From positions 1-64,000 of the forward strand of contig JBFMEX010000081.1 in assembly GCA_040752215.1 (NCBI GenBank): a stretch of DNA of 64,000 nucleotides, given 5' to 3'. The position numbers were made by a program, and so were the translations under genes. The stretch comes from JBFMEX01 sp040752215 (lineage in GTDB: Bacteria; Pseudomonadota; Alphaproteobacteria; Rhizobiales; Hyphomicrobiaceae). Position 1 is the stretch's first letter. Each line of letters begins with the position of its first letter. Below the pieces are notes generated by a model, which saw nothing but the letters and a program-made list of their open reading frames with translations, made no database searches and had not been told where the DNA came from. This document shows, in pieces, positions 8,287-17,092 of the stretch.

Positions 8287-9810
8287 ATGTTCGAAATCGG
8301 GGGGCGGCTTTGCGCTTCAGCGCGAGGCACTGGGCGCGAAGGGCGTGCAGTCGCGATGGCGGGTGTTCTGGCTGTGTTGAGTGGATGTGCGAGCTTCACG
8401 CCAGATGGCGGCATGAGCCAGGTCCAGCTGGCCACCAGCGCCGTGCTGGGTAAGGATGTCGCCCGAATTCGCACCGATGCCGAGGCCACGGAGGCGGAAG
8501 CGCGCGTGCGCGCGATTCTCGCGTCGGGCCTCAGCGCCGAAAAGGCGGTGCAGATCGCGCTCGTCAACAACCGCGGCCTCCAAGCGGCCTTTGCAGAGCT
8601 CGCCGCCGGCGAGGCCGAGGCGGTCGAGGCAGGGTTGCCGCCCAGTCCAACCCTCTCGCTCGCGCGCATTACGGGACCGATCTCCGGGACCGGTTTTGGA
8701 AGCGCGCTCGAGATCGAGCGCCAGGTGCTGGTCAATCTGCTTTCCCTGATCACCCTCCCGCGCCGTCGCGACATCGCCGAGCACCGCTTCGAGCAGGCAC
8801 AGCTCAGGGCCATCGAGAGCGTGCTGACGATCGCGGCTGAGACCCGGCGCGCCTACTATCAGGCGGTTGCATCTGCCCAGTCGGTTGCATTCCTGGAGGA
8901 GGCCAAGCTCGCGGCAGACGCCGCCTCCGAAATCGCCAAACGGCTCGGCGAGACCGGTGCCGTCAACAAGCTCAATCAGGCGCGGGAGCACGCCTTCTAC
9001 GCCGAGCTCGGTGCCCAGCTGGCGAGCGCCAAACTCAAGCTCGGCGGCGACCGCGAGCGCCTGGTCCGCTCGATGGGCCTCTGGGGCAAGGACGCCCAAT
9101 TTAAGCTGCCGTCGAAGCTCCCGAGCCTGCCCTCCACGGTCAAGGCGCGTTCAGACATCGAGGCCGAGGCCGTCGACAAGCGCATCGACCTGCAGATCGT
9201 GCGCATGGAGCTCGACATCCTGGCCAAGAGCTATGGACTGACACGAGGGACCCGGTTCATCAACGTGCTCGAGATCGCCGGGATGCGCAATTTCGAGCGG
9301 GAGGAGTCGCTCACGCCGAAGCCGCCTCCGGAAGAAGACGAATTCGAGCGCACCAAGACCCGCTGGCAGGGCGTCGAGCTCGAGATCCAGATTCCGATCT
9401 GGGACCTTGGCGAGGCGCGCACGCGACGCGCCGAGGAAGCGTACTTGCAGGCCGTGCACCGCCTCGCCGAGCGCGCCATCAATGTTCGCTCCGAGGTCCG
9501 CGAGGCGTATGCCCGATACCGGGGCACCTACGACATCGCGCGCCACTACGCGAAGGAAATTCTGCCGCTCCAGCAGATCATCTCGGACGAAACCATGCTG
9601 CGCTACAATGCCATGGTCGCCGATCTGGCGGCGCTGCTCGTCGATGCCCGTGCGCGCATCTTGAGCAACATGGCTGCGATAGAGGCTCAGCGAGACTTCT
9701 ACCTCGCAATGACCGATCTGCAGGTCGCCGTCATCGGTGGCGGCGTTGGGACAGGCGGGACCGAGACGCCGAGGTTGGCAGCGGCAGGCGGCGAGGGGCC
9801 GGCACACTGA
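8287..9810 (+). CDS. TolC-like outer-membrane efflux lipoprotein
   Basis: 507 residues. A short basic leader and AVAMAGVLAVLSGC give a lipobox, so the protein is probably lipid-anchored, as CusC-type channels are. Two long alpha-helical repeats typical of outer-membrane efflux proteins follow, with ALVNNRGLQAAFAEL and GLPPSPTLSL near the start and the matching second repeat around IQIPIWDLGEARTRRAEEAYLQ. A later start at 8356 would still keep the lipobox. Unusually, no periplasmic adaptor or RND pump lies beside it, only a multicopper oxidase, a cupredoxin and a CusF-like protein. It may work with a pump encoded elsewhere or have an export role specific to this cluster. Confidence 0.88.
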   Translation: MFEIGGRLCASARGTGREGRAVAMAGVLAVLSGCASFTPDGGMSQVQLATSAVLGKDVARIRTDAEATEAEARVRAILASGLSAEKAVQIALVNNRGLQAAFAELAAGEAEAVEAGLPPSPTLSLARITGPISGTGFGSALEIERQVLVNLLSLITLPRRRDIAEHRFEQAQLRAIESVLTIAAETRRAYYQAVASAQSVAFLEEAKLAADAASEIAKRLGETGAVNKLNQAREHAFYAELGAQLASAKLKLGGDRERLVRSMGLWGKDAQFKLPSKLPSLPSTVKARSDIEAEAVDKRIDLQIVRMELDILAKSYGLTRGTRFINVLEIAGMRNFEREESLTPKPPPEEDEFERTKTRWQGVELEIQIPIWDLGEARTRRAEEAYLQAVHRLAERAINVRSEVREAYARYRGTYDIARHYAKEILPLQQIISDETMLRYNAMVADLAALLVDARARILSNMAAIEAQRDFYLAMTDLQVAVIGGGVGTGGTETPRLAAAGGEGPAH

Positions 9811-9825
9811 TCGAGGAGTGAGCGT

Positions 9826-11232
9826 ATGAATGTTTCTCGCAGACGGTTCATCGGCAGCACCGGTGCCGCGGCGGCATTGATCACCGCCTCGTCGGTGACC
9901 GGCCGCGCTCAGGTCGCGAGCCTGCCCGAGGCTCCGATCCAGAAGTCGCCCCTGATGCAGCCGCCCCTGTTCCCCAGCAGCGGACCCGACTATCAGCCCG
10001 TGGTGACGCTCAACGGCTGGACGTTGCCTTGGCGCATGAACGGCGACTGGAAGGAGTTTCATCTCGTTGCCGAGCCGGTTGTGCGGGAAATGTCGCCGGG
10101 CATGAAGGCGCATCTTTGGGGCTACAATGGCCAGTCGCCGGGGCCGACGATCGAGGCGGTCGAAGGCGACAAGGTGCGCATCTTCGTCACCAACCGTCTA
10201 CCCGAGCACACGACCATCCATTGGCATGGCCAGCTCTTGCCGTGCGGGATGGACGGCGTTGGCGGCCTGACCCAGCCCCAGATCAAGCCTGGAAAGACCT
10301 TCGTCTACGAGTTCCAGCTGATGAAAAGCGGAACATTCATGTACCACCCGCACGCCGACGAGATGGTGCAGATGGCGATGGGCATGATGGGCTTCTTCGT
10401 GGTCCACCCCAAGGACCCGAAGCTCCATCGCGTCGATCGCGACTTCGTATTCCTGCTCAACGCCTTCGACATCGACCCCGGGTCCTACGTGCCGAAGGTC
10501 AACACCATGCTCGACTTCAACTTGTGGTGCTGGAACAGCCGCGTGTTTCCGGGCATCGACCACTTCGTGGTGGCCAAGGGCGATAAGGTGCGGATCCGGT
10601 TCGGCAACCTGACCATGACGAACCACCCGATCCATATGCACGGCTACGATTTCAGAGTGACGTGCACCGACGGCGGCTGGGTCGACCCGAAGGCGTCATG
10701 GCCCGAGGTCACCGTCGACGTTGCCGTCGGCCAGATGCGCGCATTCGAGTTCGACGCCATTTATCCGGGCGACTGGGCCATCCACTGCCACAAGTCGCAC
10801 CACACTATGAATGCCATGGGGCACGACGTGAAGACATATATCGGCGTCGACAAGCGCGATCTCGCCAAGAGGATCGGCAAGCTTGCGCCCGGCTACATGC
10901 CGATGGGCTCGCAGGGCATGGCTGAGATGGGCGAGATGGAGATGCCGCTGCCCGACAACACGCTGCCGATGATGACCGGATTCGGTCAGTTCGGCCCAAT
11001 CGAGATGGGCGGCATGTTCTCGGTCGTGAAGGTGCGCGAAGGGCTTGCCAGCAACGACTATAAGGATCCTGGCTGGTACAAACACCCCGAGCGCACGGTC
11101 GCTTACGAGTACACGGGACCAAAGCAGGCCATGCAGGAGCCGGTCCGGCAACGACAGAACGCCAGCGGCGTCCCGACCAGGGCGGAGTTCAATGTGATGA
11201 AGCCTAAGGGCGGCCACGGCAGCCACAATTGA
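9826..11232 (+). CDS. Tat-exported multicopper oxidase
   Basis: 468 residues. A Tat signal (SRRRFIGSTGAAAALIT) indicates folded export. All four copper-binding clusters are visible: HWHG (132-135), HPHADEM (174-180), HPIHMHG (267-273) and HCHKSHH with axial M331 (320-331). Type 1, 2 and 3 centres should therefore be intact. A Met-rich segment follows (MPMGSQGMAEMGEMEMP and onwards), as in copper-resistance oxidases that convert Cu(I) to less toxic Cu(II) in the periplasm. It lies 16 bases after the TolC-like gene and ahead of a cupredoxin and a CusF-like gene, one operon. Confidence 0.95.
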   Translation: MNVSRRRFIGSTGAAAALITASSVTGRAQVASLPEAPIQKSPLMQPPLFPSSGPDYQPVVTLNGWTLPWRMNGDWKEFHLVAEPVVREMSPGMKAHLWGYNGQSPGPTIEAVEGDKVRIFVTNRLPEHTTIHWHGQLLPCGMDGVGGLTQPQIKPGKTFVYEFQLMKSGTFMYHPHADEMVQMAMGMMGFFVVHPKDPKLHRVDRDFVFLLNAFDIDPGSYVPKVNTMLDFNLWCWNSRVFPGIDHFVVAKGDKVRIRFGNLTMTNHPIHMHGYDFRVTCTDGGWVDPKASWPEVTVDVAVGQMRAFEFDAIYPGDWAIHCHKSHHTMNAMGHDVKTYIGVDKRDLAKRIGKLAPGYMPMGSQGMAEMGEMEMPLPDNTLPMMTGFGQFGPIEMGGMFSVVKVREGLASNDYKDPGWYKHPERTVAYEYTGPKQAMQEPVRQRQNASGVPTRAEFNVMKPKGGHGSHN

Positions 11233-11251
11233 AGGGCGGAGGGAGGATAAA

Positions 11252-11752
11252 ATGAGATGTCTGATGGTTGGCGCGGCCGTTGCCGGCGCCCTGCATTTGG
11301 TCGGTCCAGCGTTCGCAGGGCCGGGCGCAAAGGGTCATACGCACGCGGCCTTCAATGCCGGCGAGCCGGGCGATCCAAAGAAGCCGTTTCGAACGATCGA
11401 GATCGTGAGCCGCGAGCACGACGGCAGGATGTCGTTCACGCCTGACCGCATCTCGGTCAGACGTGGCGAGCAAATCAGGTTTGTTATCCGCAACGAAGGC
11501 GCCCTGCCTCACGAGTTGATGCTCGATAGCTTCGAAGCGAACAAGAAACACGCTGTCGCCATGCAGAAGAACCCGGAGATGGAGCACGACGACCCGAACG
11601 GCAAGCGAACCGAGCCCAAACAGGTGTCCGAGCTGCTTTGGCGGTTCAACAAGGCCGGGACCTTCGAATATGCCTGCCTGATCCCTGGCCATTATGAGGC
11701 GGGAATGAAGGGCGTCGTCACCGTCAACGGTGTGAAATCGGCCAGGAAGTAA
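11252..11752 (+). CDS. Periplasmic cupredoxin (azurin/plastocyanin-like)
   Basis: 166 residues with an N-terminal signal peptide (MRCLMVGAAVAGALHLVGPA). The type 1 copper ligands are complete: H87 in ALPHELM, then C142, H147 and M152 in ACLIPGHYEAGM. A His/Asp/Glu-rich insert lies between them (about 95-125). It probably binds one copper ion and passes electrons or copper between periplasmic partners such as the oxidase encoded 20 bases upstream. A GGAGG site precedes the ATG. Confidence 0.93.
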   Translation: MRCLMVGAAVAGALHLVGPAFAGPGAKGHTHAAFNAGEPGDPKKPFRTIEIVSREHDGRMSFTPDRISVRRGEQIRFVIRNEGALPHELMLDSFEANKKHAVAMQKNPEMEHDDPNGKRTEPKQVSELLWRFNKAGTFEYACLIPGHYEAGMKGVVTVNGVKSARK

Positions 11753-11772
11753 TCTTTGTGTAGGAGACCTCC

Positions 11773-12069
11773 ATGAAGCTCTCGCGAACCGTTGCCGCTG
11801 CCCTGATGCTTGCCCTCTCGGCGCCTCACGCCTTCTCCGCGGAAGACGCGATGGTCAAGGGTGAGGTCACGAAGGTCGATCCCGATGCCGGCAAGATCAC
11901 GATCAAGCACGGACCGCTGAAAAAGTTCGACATGGACGCAATGACCATGGTGTTCAAGGCGGGCGACCCTGCCATGCTGGGGCAGGTCAAGCCGGGCGAC
12001 AAGATCAAGTTCCAGCCCGAGAAGGTGAATGGCCAGTTCACGGTGACAAAGATCGAGAAGGCGAAATAG
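11773..12069 (+). CDS. CusF-like periplasmic copper-binding protein
   Basis: 98 residues with a signal peptide (MKLSRTVAAALMLALSAPHA) and a small OB-fold. Copper ligands matching E. coli CusF are H46, M57 and M59 (the MTM pair). The tryptophan that caps the metal in E. coli CusF is replaced by M54 (FDMDAMTM). The site may therefore be all His/Met. CusF proteins carry Cu(I) to the CusCBA pump, but no such pump is encoded here, so delivery to another acceptor is possible. Last structural gene before the regulator. Confidence 0.9.
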   Translation: MKLSRTVAAALMLALSAPHAFSAEDAMVKGEVTKVDPDAGKITIKHGPLKKFDMDAMTMVFKAGDPAMLGQVKPGDKIKFQPEKVNGQFTVTKIEKAK

Positions 12070-12209
12070 CCGCACGCAGTGGGGGCCGTAGTGGATGGCT
12101 TCGGGCCAGAATGCCGTGCCGTGGCCAATGCAGGTCTCGCCCAGGCGCGATCGATTGGGCAATTGGGCACCGCTCTCGGCAAGCACTTCGGAACGAGGTG
12201 ACGCCGATC

Positions 12210-12974
12210 ATGCCGCACAATCGGCAAGTCGCAGCGTCGCCGCCCGAGCCTTCCACGGGTAACGATGCCCATGTCCTCATCGTCGACGACGATGCGCAGC
12301 TGCGCCAGCTCGTTTCGAAGATGTTGCGTGCGCATGGATATCGCACCACGGCCGTGGCGTGCGGGCGCGAGATGCTCGAGACCATGGGACTTGCACCCGT
12401 CGACCTCATTGTTCTCGACGTGATGCTTCCCGGTGCCTCGGGGCTGGATCTGTGCCGGCACGTCCGAGAGACCTCCTCGGTCCCGATCCTCATGCTCACG
12501 GCCCGCAGCGAGGAGGTCGACCGTGTGATAGGCCTCGAAATGGGCGCGGACGACTATCTGACAAAGCCGTTCGGCTCACGCGAGTTGCTTGCACGGATTC
12601 GCGCCCTGCTGCGGCGGGCGAGGTCGAATCCGAACCTGGTCAAGCCACCAGCCGGCACCAAGTACGCCTTCGAAGGCTGGGTCGTGGACACGCTGCGTCG
12701 AGAGCTGGTCAACCCCGAAGGGGCCGTCGTCGATCTCAGCACGGGGGAATATGATCTCTTGCTCGCATTCGTGGAGGCTCCGCAGCGTGTCCTCACCCGC
12801 GATCAGCTTCTCGACATGGCGCGCAACCGCACCGTCGTGCCCGGTTTCGACCGCAGCATCGATGTCCAGATCAGTCGCTTGCGCCGCAAGATGGCCGGCG
12901 ACGACGCCGATGGCTTCATCAAGACCGTCCGAGGCGTCGGCTACATGTTCGTTCCGGCCGTAAGTCGGGTATGA
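12210..12974 (+). CDS. OmpR-family response regulator (CusR/CopR-like)
   Basis: 254 residues from the ATG at 12210, which has GAGG about 9 bases upstream; an in-frame ATG at 12111 is less likely. The receiver domain has the DDD acidic cluster, phospho-acceptor D70 (LIVLDVMLPG) and KPFGSREL. The winged-helix DNA-binding domain ends in KTVRGVGYMFVP. It closes the copper operon but has no kinase beside it. The likely partner kinase is at 18201-19532, beyond the oppositely oriented ATPase operon. The shared 14-bp element upstream of both units is its probable binding site. Confidence 0.92.
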   Translation: MPHNRQVAASPPEPSTGNDAHVLIVDDDAQLRQLVSKMLRAHGYRTTAVACGREMLETMGLAPVDLIVLDVMLPGASGLDLCRHVRETSSVPILMLTARSEEVDRVIGLEMGADDYLTKPFGSRELLARIRALLRRARSNPNLVKPPAGTKYAFEGWVVDTLRRELVNPEGAVVDLSTGEYDLLLAFVEAPQRVLTRDQLLDMARNRTVVPGFDRSIDVQISRLRRKMAGDDADGFIKTVRGVGYMFVPAVSRV

Positions 12975-13286
12975 TGTCAGCCTTGCTCGGTCCGCGACCC
13001 CGCCACGGGGCACGGCAAGCGACCCCGCTACAGTGTATGCGTGTCGTTCGGCTCCGTCCCGTGAGCGTTGCGAACCTCGCGATCAGTCTCCGTACCGAGC
13101 CCGGCCGATGCCCCTGCGTTGCTTTGCCGTGGAGTGGCAGTTTCAAAGTGATGAGCATGCCGCGCGAACACAACATTGACCGCATCAGACCGCGCGTTCG
13201 AGAGATCGGCGCAATTATGCTCGCTTGACCGCCATGGTCGGAGCCTCGTTCCAAGCCCCAAAGCCCACAAGCCGTCGACGCGTCGG
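12975..13286. other. Convergent intergenic stretch, no gene seen
   Basis: 312 bases between the ends of the regulator and the DUF2933 gene, which converge. Short frames here lack ribosome sites and recognisable products. No U-tailed hairpin was found. Confidence 0.5.
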
Positions 13287-13571
13287 TCATTGCGCAGGCC
13301 CATTGCTGTCTCTGGACTGCGAACCGGCGCGACCATGGCGGCCGTGCAGGAAGGTATGGAGAGGCGAACACGCCAGAATGAACAAGAGCGGCAAGACGCC
13401 AAGGGTGTGGGCGCGATGCTCGGTCCACAGCAGCGCAATCGCGATGCCGGCAAATACCACGAAGACGAGGAATGCCCGCGGTGTCCAATACGGGCCGGTC
13501 GTGTCGTTGCCGTCGCAGGCCTCGTGGCGAGCGGTCGATTTCTCCTTCCGGGTCGCACTCTTCACGATCAT
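13287..13571 (-). CDS. DUF2933-like small membrane protein
   Basis: 94 residues. A hydrophobic core (RAFLVFVVFAGIAIALLWTE) is followed by HRAHTLGVLPLLFILACS and a His-rich end (PLHTFLHGRHG). This is the pattern of DUF2933 proteins, small membrane proteins common in heavy-metal resistance loci. One or two membrane segments are likely, with the His cluster possibly binding metal. The ATG is 3 bases past the stop of the upstream cupredoxin gene. Biochemical role unknown. Confidence 0.8.
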   Translation of the reverse strand: MIVKSATRKEKSTARHEACDGNDTTGPYWTPRAFLVFVVFAGIAIALLWTEHRAHTLGVLPLLFILACSPLHTFLHGRHGRAGSQSRDSNGPAQ

Positions 13572-13574
13572 GCC

Positions 13575-13952
13575 TCACTCCACCACCAGTCGCCCGCGAA
13601 ACATGCCCATTGGGCAGGCGAACTCATAGACCCCCGTTTCCTTTGGCAGCAGCTCGACCGGAACGATCGTTCCTGTCGGCAGGTGCGCACTCTTGCCGAA
13701 ATCTGCGAAGATGACCTTGTCGGAGCAGGAAGCGGTCTCCTCGCGCCGAAAATTGAGACGCACGGGACGTCCGGCACGGACGATGATCGTGTCCGGCGTG
13801 TACCCGCCCTTCACGAGGATCATGGCCTCCTGATAGCCGCTCACTGCTTCGCTGGCTCGCGAACCTGTCGAGCGCTTGAGCCAGAAAAGCCAAACGATCA
13901 GCCCGATGAGAGCCAACCCACCACCCAGCACCAGCCAGCGATCCATGCTCAT
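13575..13952 (-). CDS. Membrane-anchored cupredoxin-like protein
   Basis: 125 residues. One N-terminal membrane segment (about 7-25) anchors a cupredoxin domain. Probable copper ligands are C76 in ETASCSDKV and C113 with the following Met residues in FACPMGMFRG. This cupredoxin type is often encoded next to copper P1B ATPases. Its ATG overlaps the ATPase stop codon (ATGA), so the two are translationally coupled. It may receive or deliver copper at the outer face of the pump (inference). Confidence 0.85.
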   Translation of the reverse strand: MSMDRWLVLGGGLALIGLIVWLFWLKRSTGSRASEAVSGYQEAMILVKGGYTPDTIIVRAGRPVRLNFRREETASCSDKVIFADFGKSAHLPTGTIVPVELLPKETGVYEFACPMGMFRGRLVVE

Positions 13953-16498
13953 TCCGCACTCCTCCCTGGCGTAAAGTACCTCAGGCGGTTGGCATTGCTG
14001 ACGACCGTTACCGAGCTGAAGGCCATCGCTGCTGCGGCGATCAGCGGCGAGAGCAGAAGGCCGATGAAGGGGTAGAGTACGCCCATCGCGATCGGGATGC
14101 CGGCGACGTTGTACCCGAATGCGCCGACGAGGTTCTGGCGCACATTGCGCATGGTGGCGCGGCTGATCTCGATTGCGGTGACGACCCCGACGAGACTGCC
14201 CTTGATAAGCGTCACGTCGCTCGCCTCGATGGCGACGTCGGTGCCGGTGCCGATCGCAAAGCCGACGTCGGCCTGCGCAAGGGCCGGAGCATCGTTGATT
14301 CCATCGCCCACCATGCCGACCGTCTTGCCTTCGAGCTGCAGCTTCTGCACCTCGTGCGCCTTGTCGTCGGGCAGCACCTCTGCGAGAACCCGCTCGATGC
14401 CGACCTGACGGGCGATCGCTCTGGCCGTGCGCTCGTTGTCGCCGGTCAGCATAACGACCTCGATGCCGAGTGCCTCGAGGGCCGCTACGGCCGACTCTGA
14501 ATCCTCCTTCACCCTATCCGCTACGGCGACGAGGCCTGCCAACATCCCGTCGACGGCCACGAACATCGGCGTCTTGCCATCCGCGGCCATCTGCTCCCAT
14601 GTTGTGCTCAGTGACTCAATGACGATGTCGCGGTCGCGCATGAGCTTTGCATTGCCAAGCAATATGGTCCGGCCATCCACCTCGCCGCGGACTCCGTGCC
14701 CGGCAATCGCCGAGAATCCGCTGGCCTCGCTCAGCGAGAGCGCGCGCGCCTCGGCGCCCTTTACGATCGCCTCGCCGAGAGGATGCTCCGATCCCCGCTC
14801 GAGCGATGCGGCAAGCCGCAGGACGTCGCTCTCGATGAAGTCCGTGGCGACGACATCGGTCAGCTCCGGCTCGCCCCTGGTGATCGTTCCGGTCTTGTCG
14901 AGGATCACGGCGTCGAGCTTTTCCGCACTCTGCAGCGCATCCCCGGAGCGGATCAGGATGCCGTGCTCGGCACCCTTGCCGATGCCCACCGTCAGCGACG
15001 TCGGCGTGGCCAGTCCGAGGGCGCACGGGCAGGCGATGATCAGCGTCGTCACCAGCACAATGGTCGCGTAGACGAGCCGCGGCTCCGGGCCCAGAAGATA
15101 CCAGGCCACGAAGGCAAGTATGGCGAGGATCATCACCGCCGGGACGAAGTATCCCGAAACCGTGTCCACGACCCGCTGAATGGGCGCCTTGGAGCCCTGC
15201 GCATCCCGGACCATGCGAATGATGCTGGCAAGCGCCGTGTCCTTGCCAACCTTGGTCGCACGAAACCTGAAACTTCCGGTCTTGTTGAGCGTTGCGCCAA
15301 TCACCTCGTCGCCGGGATGCTTCTCGATGGGCATCGATTCGCCGGTGATCATGGACTCGTCGACGGCGCTTGCTCCCTCGATGACCTCACCATCGACGGC
15401 AATCTTGTCACCGGGCTTGACCACCAGCACATCGCCGACGACGACTTCCTCGACGGGTAGCTCGATCTCGCGGCCGTCGCGCAGCACGCGGGCCATCTTG
15501 GCCTGCAGTCCGATCAGCTTCTTGATCGCCTCCGAGGTCCGGCCCTTGGCCTTGATCTCGAGCGCCAGTCCCAGCACCACCAGCGCGACAACGACGGTGG
15601 TGACGTCCCAAAAGACCTCTGCCAGCTCTGGGCGCGGGAATAGGCCGGGAAAGCCGACGGCCACGAGCGAATAAAGGTAGGCGGCAGTGATGCCGATGGC
15701 GATCAGAGTGTGCATGTTGGCGGATCGGTGCCGCAGCCCGTCCCAGAGGCCGATGAAGAACTGAGAGCCGGACCACACGAGCACGGGCAAACTCACGATC
15801 CCAAGGACGGCCCAGACCAAGCGCCGGGTCGTGCTGCCCATCGGCATCCAATCGCTGAGCCCAGGAACAAGATCCGGATAGCTCAGCGCGATCACCGGAA
15901 TGGATATTGTGGCAGCCAACCAGAACTTGCGCATCAGGAGTCGATATTCGGCCTGCTGCGCCGCTTCGGCCGGATCGGCAACACCCTCGTCGACGACCGG
16001 CGGCACCTCGACCCGATAGCCCACCGACTCGATGGCGTTCCGGAGCTTGTCGAAGCTCGTTTGCTCGGGCAGGTAATCGACCTCCACCGTGTTGGTGAGT
16101 GTGCTCGCCCGCGCCGCGACCACCCCTGGTGTCATTTGCAATGCGAGCTCGATACGAGTGACGCACGACGCACAGTGTAGATTGCGGATTGAAATGCGTG
16201 TCGTAGCGCTCCCGACACCGAATCCCGTCTGCCGGATTTCGCGGATGATTGCGCCGACCTCGACATGCCGGGGATCATAGTCCACCTGGGCCGTCTTGCT
16301 GGCCGGATTGACATGTGCCGCCACGACGCCGGCGAGCTTGCGGATGGCCTCCTCGACTTTGCGGGAGCAGCTGGGACAGCTCAGCCCATCGAGCTTCAAC
16401 TCCATGCGGTGGAGGCGCGCCGCGCCGGGCGGCGCCTTGACACGCATCACAGTGTCGCTGCCATTCGTGCCGGAAACGACTCGGTTTTTATTGTGCAC
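13949..16498 (-). CDS. copA: Copper-exporting P1B-type ATPase
   Basis: 849 residues. Two N-terminal metal-binding domains carry CPSC (41-44) and CASC (109-112). The transmembrane copper site CPC (490-492), phosphorylated D534 in DKTGT, the actuator TGES, SEHPLG, TGDN and GDGINDAP are all intact. It should export Cu(I) from the cytoplasm using ATP. The start is GTG at 16498, with GAGG about 6 bases upstream; the in-frame ATG at 16447 has no ribosome site. It is central in a minus-strand operon with Spy-like, DUF5676-like, cupredoxin and DUF2933-like genes. Confidence 0.96.
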   Translation of the reverse strand: MHNKNRVVSGTNGSDTVMRVKAPPGAARLHRMELKLDGLSCPSCSRKVEEAIRKLAGVVAAHVNPASKTAQVDYDPRHVEVGAIIREIRQTGFGVGSATTRISIRNLHCASCVTRIELALQMTPGVVAARASTLTNTVEVDYLPEQTSFDKLRNAIESVGYRVEVPPVVDEGVADPAEAAQQAEYRLLMRKFWLAATISIPVIALSYPDLVPGLSDWMPMGSTTRRLVWAVLGIVSLPVLVWSGSQFFIGLWDGLRHRSANMHTLIAIGITAAYLYSLVAVGFPGLFPRPELAEVFWDVTTVVVALVVLGLALEIKAKGRTSEAIKKLIGLQAKMARVLRDGREIELPVEEVVVGDVLVVKPGDKIAVDGEVIEGASAVDESMITGESMPIEKHPGDEVIGATLNKTGSFRFRATKVGKDTALASIIRMVRDAQGSKAPIQRVVDTVSGYFVPAVMILAILAFVAWYLLGPEPRLVYATIVLVTTLIIACPCALGLATPTSLTVGIGKGAEHGILIRSGDALQSAEKLDAVILDKTGTITRGEPELTDVVATDFIESDVLRLAASLERGSEHPLGEAIVKGAEARALSLSEASGFSAIAGHGVRGEVDGRTILLGNAKLMRDRDIVIESLSTTWEQMAADGKTPMFVAVDGMLAGLVAVADRVKEDSESAVAALEALGIEVVMLTGDNERTARAIARQVGIERVLAEVLPDDKAHEVQKLQLEGKTVGMVGDGINDAPALAQADVGFAIGTGTDVAIEASDVTLIKGSLVGVVTAIEISRATMRNVRQNLVGAFGYNVAGIPIAMGVLYPFIGLLLSPLIAAAAMAFSSVTVVSNANRLRYFTPGRSAE

Positions 16499-16785
16499 GA
16501 TGGGCCTCGGTGTGGGCGCTGGACTGGCTGCAAGCCGATGTCAGTGCACTGGCCAGAATGACGGCGAGCTTGCTCGCACGCCGAGTTGCGCTCCGACAGG
16601 AGGCGGACCTGCTCGAAGACATGGCGCGGATAGTCGAACCGGAGTTCCTCGACCCGTCTCGCCGCGAATCGTGCTCGTGCTCTTTGTGTCCGTGTCGGAT
16701 CTCTGACGCGAGCCGCGTGCTCGTTCACGCGGGTGGTGCTCGATTGCGGCCCCAGTCGACGTGGCCGTGCCTACAGCTGCCATTG

Positions 16786-17061
16786 TCACCTCCGTGCCGC
16801 GGCACGGCTCGCGAAAATGTTGAACAGCCCGCCGAACGCGACCGCCGTGTACCAGGAGTAGACCTGCGTCCACACGAGCCCGATCAGCAATCCGCGCCAA
16901 GTCAGCCATTCGAAGCCGGGCAGGAACTGCAGCCATGGCTTGTGCAGCTCGGCCGAAGGCACCACGAGCCCGAGCGCGACGCAAAGCAAGAAGGACAGCG
17001 CAGTGAAGACTCCGAGACTGAAGCCGAGTGCGGGAATTGGAATTCGTAGTGCGTCCGACAC
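16786..17061 (-). CDS. DUF5676-like small membrane protein
   Basis: 91 residues with two likely membrane segments (about 10-35 and 58-83), joined by a loop containing ELHKPWLQFLPGFEWLTW. The pattern, with YTAVAFGGLFNIF near the end, fits the DUF5676 membrane family seen in metal-resistance operons. It starts with GTG at 17061, supported by a strong GGAGGAGG about 9 bases upstream. It lies between the Spy-like gene and copA. The 287 bases between it and copA hold no recognised gene. Function unknown. Confidence 0.7.
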   Translation of the reverse strand: MSDALRIPIPALGFSLGVFTALSFLLCVALGLVVPSAELHKPWLQFLPGFEWLTWRGLLIGLVWTQVYSWYTAVAFGGLFNIFASRAAARR

Positions 17062-17092
17062 GGCAGTCGCCTCCTCCTGACACCGCTTATGG

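Noticed and set aside
8186..8380. Short plus-strand frame between the small exported protein and the TolC-like gene
   Set aside because: It overlaps the 5' part of the TolC-like gene, has no conserved features and lacks a clear ribosome site.
12975..13286. Plus-strand frames after the copper response regulator
   Set aside because: No ribosome site, no conserved features, and they run antisense into the DUF2933 and cupredoxin genes.
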